Positions 5,934 to 8,486 of a stretch of DNA of 8,486 nt are shown in pieces. The notes under the pieces are model-generated. The model ran no database searches, was not told the DNA's origin, and saw only the letters and a list, made by a program, of their open reading frames with translations. This stretch comes from Candidatus Dormiibacterota bacterium (GTDB lineage Bacteria > Chloroflexota > Dormibacteria > Aeolococcales > Aeolococcaceae), in assembly GCA_019236085.1 (NCBI GenBank), contig JAFAJR010000065.1, positions 1 through 8,486 on the forward strand. The letters are read 5' to 3'. A program made the translations under genes and the position numbers. Position 1 is the stretch's first letter. Every line of letters begins with the position of its first letter.

Positions 5934-7126
5934 GACGCGACACTCGCAAACGCGTTGCCCAGGCGGCGCATCGCCTCATCAACCTCGTCGTGCGTGATGA
6001 TGAGTGGCGGCAGCAGCCGCACGGTCCTGTCGCCGACGGCATTCACGATGACGCCGTGCTCCAACGCGGCTGCTGCGACTTCACGCGCCACGGGCAGCCG
6101 GAGACCGATGCCGAGCATCAGCCCGCGGCCGCGCACCTCGTCGACTGGCGCCCCCTGCGACGCCATGTCCTGCACCGACTCGGCGATGTGGTCGCCCGCC
6201 GCGGCCGCACGTTCGACAAGGTGCTCTTCTTCGATCGTGCGGATCACCGCAGAAGCCACCGCGCTGGCGAGCGGTCCGCCGCCGAAGGTGGACCCATGGT
6301 CGCCGGGCTCCAGCACGTCAGCACGCGGCGCGGCGAGCACGGCACCGATGGGAACACCCCCGGCGAGTCCCTTGGCGATCGTCATCACGTCCGGCGCGAC
6401 GCCGTCGTGCTGATGCGCCCACCACGCTCCGGTGCGGCCCATTCCCGTTTGCACCTCGTCGAGGATGAGCAGCACCTCGCGTTCGTCACAGAGATGGCGC
6501 AGAGCACCGAGGAATCCTCTGTCGAGTGGGTGCACGCCGGATTCACCCTGGATCGGTTCCAGCATCACAGCGCAGGTGGCGCCGTCGACAGCGCTGGCTA
6601 TCGCATCGAGGTCGTTGAAGGGAACACGGATGAATCCTCTCGCGAGCGGCTCGAACGGTTCGCGGTACCGCTCGGTACCGGTGGCAGCGAGCGCACCGGT
6701 GGTGCGTCCGTGAAAGGCGTTGTCGGCACAGACGATGCTGGTCGCGCCCTGCTTGTGCACGCGGCCCCACTTGCGGGCGATCTTGATCGCGGTCTCGTTC
6801 GCCTCGGCGCCGCTGTTACAGAGGAACACGCGTGACGGGAAGGCTGTGCCGATGAGGAGCTCTGCGAGGTCCAGCTGTTCTGACGTGTAGTACAGGTTGC
6901 TGGTGTGCACCAGCCGTTGCGACTGCTCTGCCAGCGCACGGTGCACGGCGGGATGGGCGTGGCCCAGCACGTTGACCGCGAGCCCGCCGACGAGGTCGAT
7001 CAGCTCCTGGCCGCTCGCGTCGCGCACCCATACACCTCTGCCGCTCTCGACGGTCAGCGGCTGCCGGGCATAGGTGCGCATCAGCAGCCGCTGCTCCCTT
7101 TCGGCGGCCTGCTCAAGCGCGGTCAT
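5930..7126 (-). CDS. argD: N-acetylornithine aminotransferase
   Basis: A PLP-dependent class III (fold type I) aminotransferase that converts N-acetylglutamate semialdehyde and glutamate to N-acetylornithine and 2-oxoglutarate. The family can also act on succinyl-diaminopimelate in lysine synthesis. The 398-residue length is typical. Visible motifs are NSGAEANE (104-111) for PLP phosphate binding, FHGRT (138-142), EPIQGE (190-195), LDEVQTG (222-228) with the PLP-ring Asp223, and AKGLAGGVPIG (251-261) with the Schiff-base Lys252. STFGGGPLA (279-287) is also conserved. The chosen ATG at 7126 forms an ATGA overlap with the argB stop. A GTG at 7144 is in frame, but its six extra residues overlap argB and add no homology. 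At the other end the gene overlaps argR as GTGA. In most actinobacterial clusters argF would come next, but here argR follows directly. Confidence 0.96.
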   Translation of the reverse strand: MTALEQAAEREQRLLMRTYARQPLTVESGRGVWVRDASGQELIDLVGGLAVNVLGHAHPAVHRALAEQSQRLVHTSNLYYTSEQLDLAELLIGTAFPSRVFLCNSGAEANETAIKIARKWGRVHKQGATSIVCADNAFHGRTTGALAATGTERYREPFEPLARGFIRVPFNDLDAIASAVDGATCAVMLEPIQGESGVHPLDRGFLGALRHLCDEREVLLILDEVQTGMGRTGAWWAHQHDGVAPDVMTIAKGLAGGVPIGAVLAAPRADVLEPGDHGSTFGGGPLASAVASAVIRTIEEEHLVERAAAAGDHIAESVQDMASQGAPVDEVRGRGLMLGIGLRLPVAREVAAAALEHGVIVNAVGDRTVRLLPPLIITHDEVDEAMRRLGNAFASVAS

Positions 7127-7989
7127 TGCCCGACCGGGGTGCACATCGTTCCCACGCCGTGCTCGGTCAGCAGCTCGAGCAACAGCGAGTGCGGCACACG
7201 GCCGTCGATGATGTGCGCGGCAGTACCGTGCTCGGCGGCACGCATCGCGGCCGCAACCTTGGGGATCATCCCGCCGCCGATGACCTTCTCAGCGACCAAC
7301 GCGTGCGCCCGTGCCGGCTCGATCTCGCTTATCAATGCGCCGTCCCGGTCGCGAACACCCTCCACGTCGGTGAGCAGGATGAGCTTGGTGGCGTGCAGCG
7401 CGACGGCAAGCTCAGCGGCAACCGAGTCCGCGTTGACGTTGTACGCGTGACCGTCGTACCCGAGACCGATCGACGCGACCACGGGGATGCGACCCTGGTC
7501 CAGCACTGACTCGATGGGTTCGTTGTTCACCTGCTCGACGTCCCCGACGAATCCGAGCGCGCCGTTTCCGTGAGGCCGCACCAGCAGCGTGGGACCGTCC
7601 TCACCTGAGAGCCCGATGGCTCCGGCCCCGAGCGCCGCGAGACGGGACACGATGGACGGCCCCACCTTGCCGGTGAGCACCATCTTCACGATCTCCATCG
7701 TCTGCTCGTCGGTTACCCGCAGGCCGTCGATGAACGACGGCTCCAGGCCGACCCGGCGCTGCCAGGCGCTGATCTCCGCGCCGCCACCGTGCACCAGCAC
7801 CGGCTTCATGCCCACGAAACGCAGCAGCACCGCATCCTGCAGCACGGAGTCCAGCCCCAGCGCCGAGGCGTCGACAGCACCGCCGAGCTTGATCACCAGG
7901 ACGTGACCGCTGAAACGCTGGATGTACGGCAGCGCCTCCACCAGGATGCCGGCGCGTTCGATTCTCTCGTCGATCGACGGTGTGGTCAT
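7123..7989 (-). CDS. argB: N-acetylglutamate kinase, probably arginine-inhibited
   Basis: This enzyme phosphorylates N-acetyl-L-glutamate with ATP, the committed and usually feedback-regulated step of the acetylated-intermediate route. The 288-residue protein has the amino acid kinase fold: VIKLGGA (32-38) binding phosphate, LVHGGG (65-70), GLSGEDG (126-132), YNVNAD (183-188), and GGGMIPKV (238-245) with catalytic Lys244. The N-terminal segment ERAGILVEALPYIQRF (11-26) matches the extra helix that mediates hexamer formation and arginine inhibition in arginine-sensitive kinases, which fits the ArgJ cyclic pathway here. The C-terminal AHIIDGRVPHSLL block is also typical. The start is ATG at 7989, with GGAG eight bases upstream (8001-7998). 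An in-frame extension to 8037 lies within argJ and is not needed. It begins 5 bp after the argJ stop and overlaps argD as ATGA. Confidence 0.97.
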   Translation of the reverse strand: MTTPSIDERIERAGILVEALPYIQRFSGHVLVIKLGGAVDASALGLDSVLQDAVLLRFVGMKPVLVHGGGAEISAWQRRVGLEPSFIDGLRVTDEQTMEIVKMVLTGKVGPSIVSRLAALGAGAIGLSGEDGPTLLVRPHGNGALGFVGDVEQVNNEPIESVLDQGRIPVVASIGLGYDGHAYNVNADSVAAELAVALHATKLILLTDVEGVRDRDGALISEIEPARAHALVAEKVIGGGMIPKVAAAMRAAEHGTAAHIIDGRVPHSLLLELLTEHGVGTMCTPVGQ

Positions 7990-7994
7990 GTCGT

Positions 7995-8486
7995 CTACTC
8001 CGCGTTGATCCTCACGTACTCGGCGGTCAGATCGCATCCCCAGCAGTGGCCGCGCCCGGGCCGGTCACCCAGGCTCACATCGATGTCGACGCGTGTGCTG
8101 CGCAGTGAATCGCTCACCGCGGTGAGGTCGACCGCTGTAGGCACGCCGCGCTGCAGCACGGTGGTGCCGCCGATGGTGACGGAGCAGCGGTCCAGGGTGA
8201 AGGCGGCGCCGCTCCGGCCCAGCGCGGCGACGATGCGTCCCCAGTTGGGGTCTGCTCCGTGCACCGCGGTCTTCACCAGAGGGCTCGCGGCGATGGTCCG
8301 CGCGGCAAGGCGTGCATCAGCGTCGTCGGCAGCGCCGTCCACGGTGACGTGGAAGTAGCGCGTCGCGCCTTCGGCGTCAGCCACCAGCTGCTCCGCAAGG
8401 TCGGCGCACACGTCGCGGACGGCGCCGCTGAACCGCTCGAGCAATGGCGAGCCGGCGTCGCATAGCGGACCGCCGGCGGCGCCGTT
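7995..8486 (-). CDS. argJ: Glutamate N-acetyltransferase / amino-acid N-acetyltransferase, C-terminal part
   Basis: ArgJ moves the acetyl group from N-acetylornithine to glutamate, making ornithine and regenerating N-acetylglutamate. Bifunctional forms also use acetyl-CoA. Only the last ~163 codons are in the window, and the rest, including the autocleavage and nucleophile Thr, lies beyond 8486. The visible beta-chain segment keeps EGATRYFHVTV, SPLVKTAVHGADPNWGRI and the C-terminal WGCDLTAEYVRINA. The frame is open to the window edge (NGAAGG... at the end), so the TTG at 8444 is not a start. The protein ends at INAE with a TAG stop, a few residues short of the common INADY(R/T)T ending. This may be natural variation. 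argB follows after 5 bp. Whether it is mono- or bifunctional cannot be judged, although its presence implies the energy-saving cyclic pathway. Confidence 0.95.
   Translation of the reverse strand, partial: NGAAGGPLCDAGSPLLERFSGAVRDVCADLAEQLVADAEGATRYFHVTVDGAADDADARLAARTIAASPLVKTAVHGADPNWGRIVAALGRSGAAFTLDRCSVTIGGTTVLQRGVPTAVDLTAVSDSLRSTRVDIDVSLGDRPGRGHCWGCDLTAEYVRINAE

Noticed and set aside
6663..6681. Repeated GGTACCG within argD
   Set aside because: Two short direct copies inside conserved coding sequence (the GTERYREP region). This is explained by codon choice and has no sign of regulatory function.
7127..7144. GTG at 7144 as the argD start
   Set aside because: It adds six residues without homology inside argB. 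The ATG at 7126 forms the ATGA overlap that matches the other junctions.
4960..7450. Plus-strand open frames opposite argR, argD and argB (310-345 codons)
   Set aside because: These are shadows of the arg genes with no recognisable motifs or ribosome binding sites.
1..8486. tRNA, rRNA, CRISPR, insertion sequence, prophage or riboswitch
   Set aside because: Nearly every base is accounted for by the called genes. The only substantial gap is 503-588, which holds the promoter and operator sites and no RNA-gene-like structure.

Overview
The window is very G+C-rich by eye, uses GTG starts freely, and has tightly packed genes with 4-base start/stop overlaps. It carries an argC-J-B-D-(F)-R-G-H-type arginine cluster. 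Together these point to a high-G+C actinobacterium. The sequence does not let me name a genus. There are no transposons, tRNAs, CRISPR repeats or phage genes. This is chromosomal housekeeping sequence, with a less familiar three-gene regulatory operon on the left.

Left part, plus strand (1-2079). The window opens inside a DegV-family fatty-acid-binding protein gene, whose 5' end lies outside. An 86-bp gap (503-588) follows. It is the only visibly A+T-richer stretch and the only real intergenic region. It holds a plausible promoter, a perfect 16-bp palindrome (TTGGTCGCGCGACCAA), a related degenerate site 34 bp upstream and a strong ribosome binding site. It drives a compact operon of three genes: a stand-alone cyclic-nucleotide-binding-domain protein, a TetR-family repressor 7 bp later, and a small four-knuckle zinc-ribbon protein. 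The zinc-ribbon reading frame has no ATG, GTG or TTG in a usable place and appears to start at a CTG inside a CTGA overlap with the tetR stop codon.

Right part, minus strand (2072-8486). Read right to left, this is argJ (cut by the window end), argB, argD, argR, argG, argH and then a PPP-like metallophosphoesterase. From argB to argH every junction overlaps (ATGA, GTGA, GTGA, then 14 bases), so the block looks like one translationally coupled operon. The enzymes cover N-acetylglutamate formation and acetyl recycling (ArgJ), the kinase (ArgB), the aminotransferase (ArgD), argininosuccinate synthase (ArgG) and argininosuccinate lyase (ArgH). The ArgR repressor gene sits in the middle. argF (ornithine carbamoyltransferase) is absent from its usual place between argD and argR. 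argC would be expected just beyond the right edge. ArgB carries the N-terminal segment typical of arginine-inhibited kinases, so control is probably both enzymatic (ArgB) and transcriptional (ArgR).

The two operons converge and their last genes overlap tail to tail by 8 bp around 2072-2079, with no recognisable terminator between them. I see no convincing new defence or mobile system. The parts most worth checking are the CNB/TetR/zinc-ribbon operon with its paired operator, the CTG start, and the metallophosphoesterase with altered active-site motifs attached to the arg operon.
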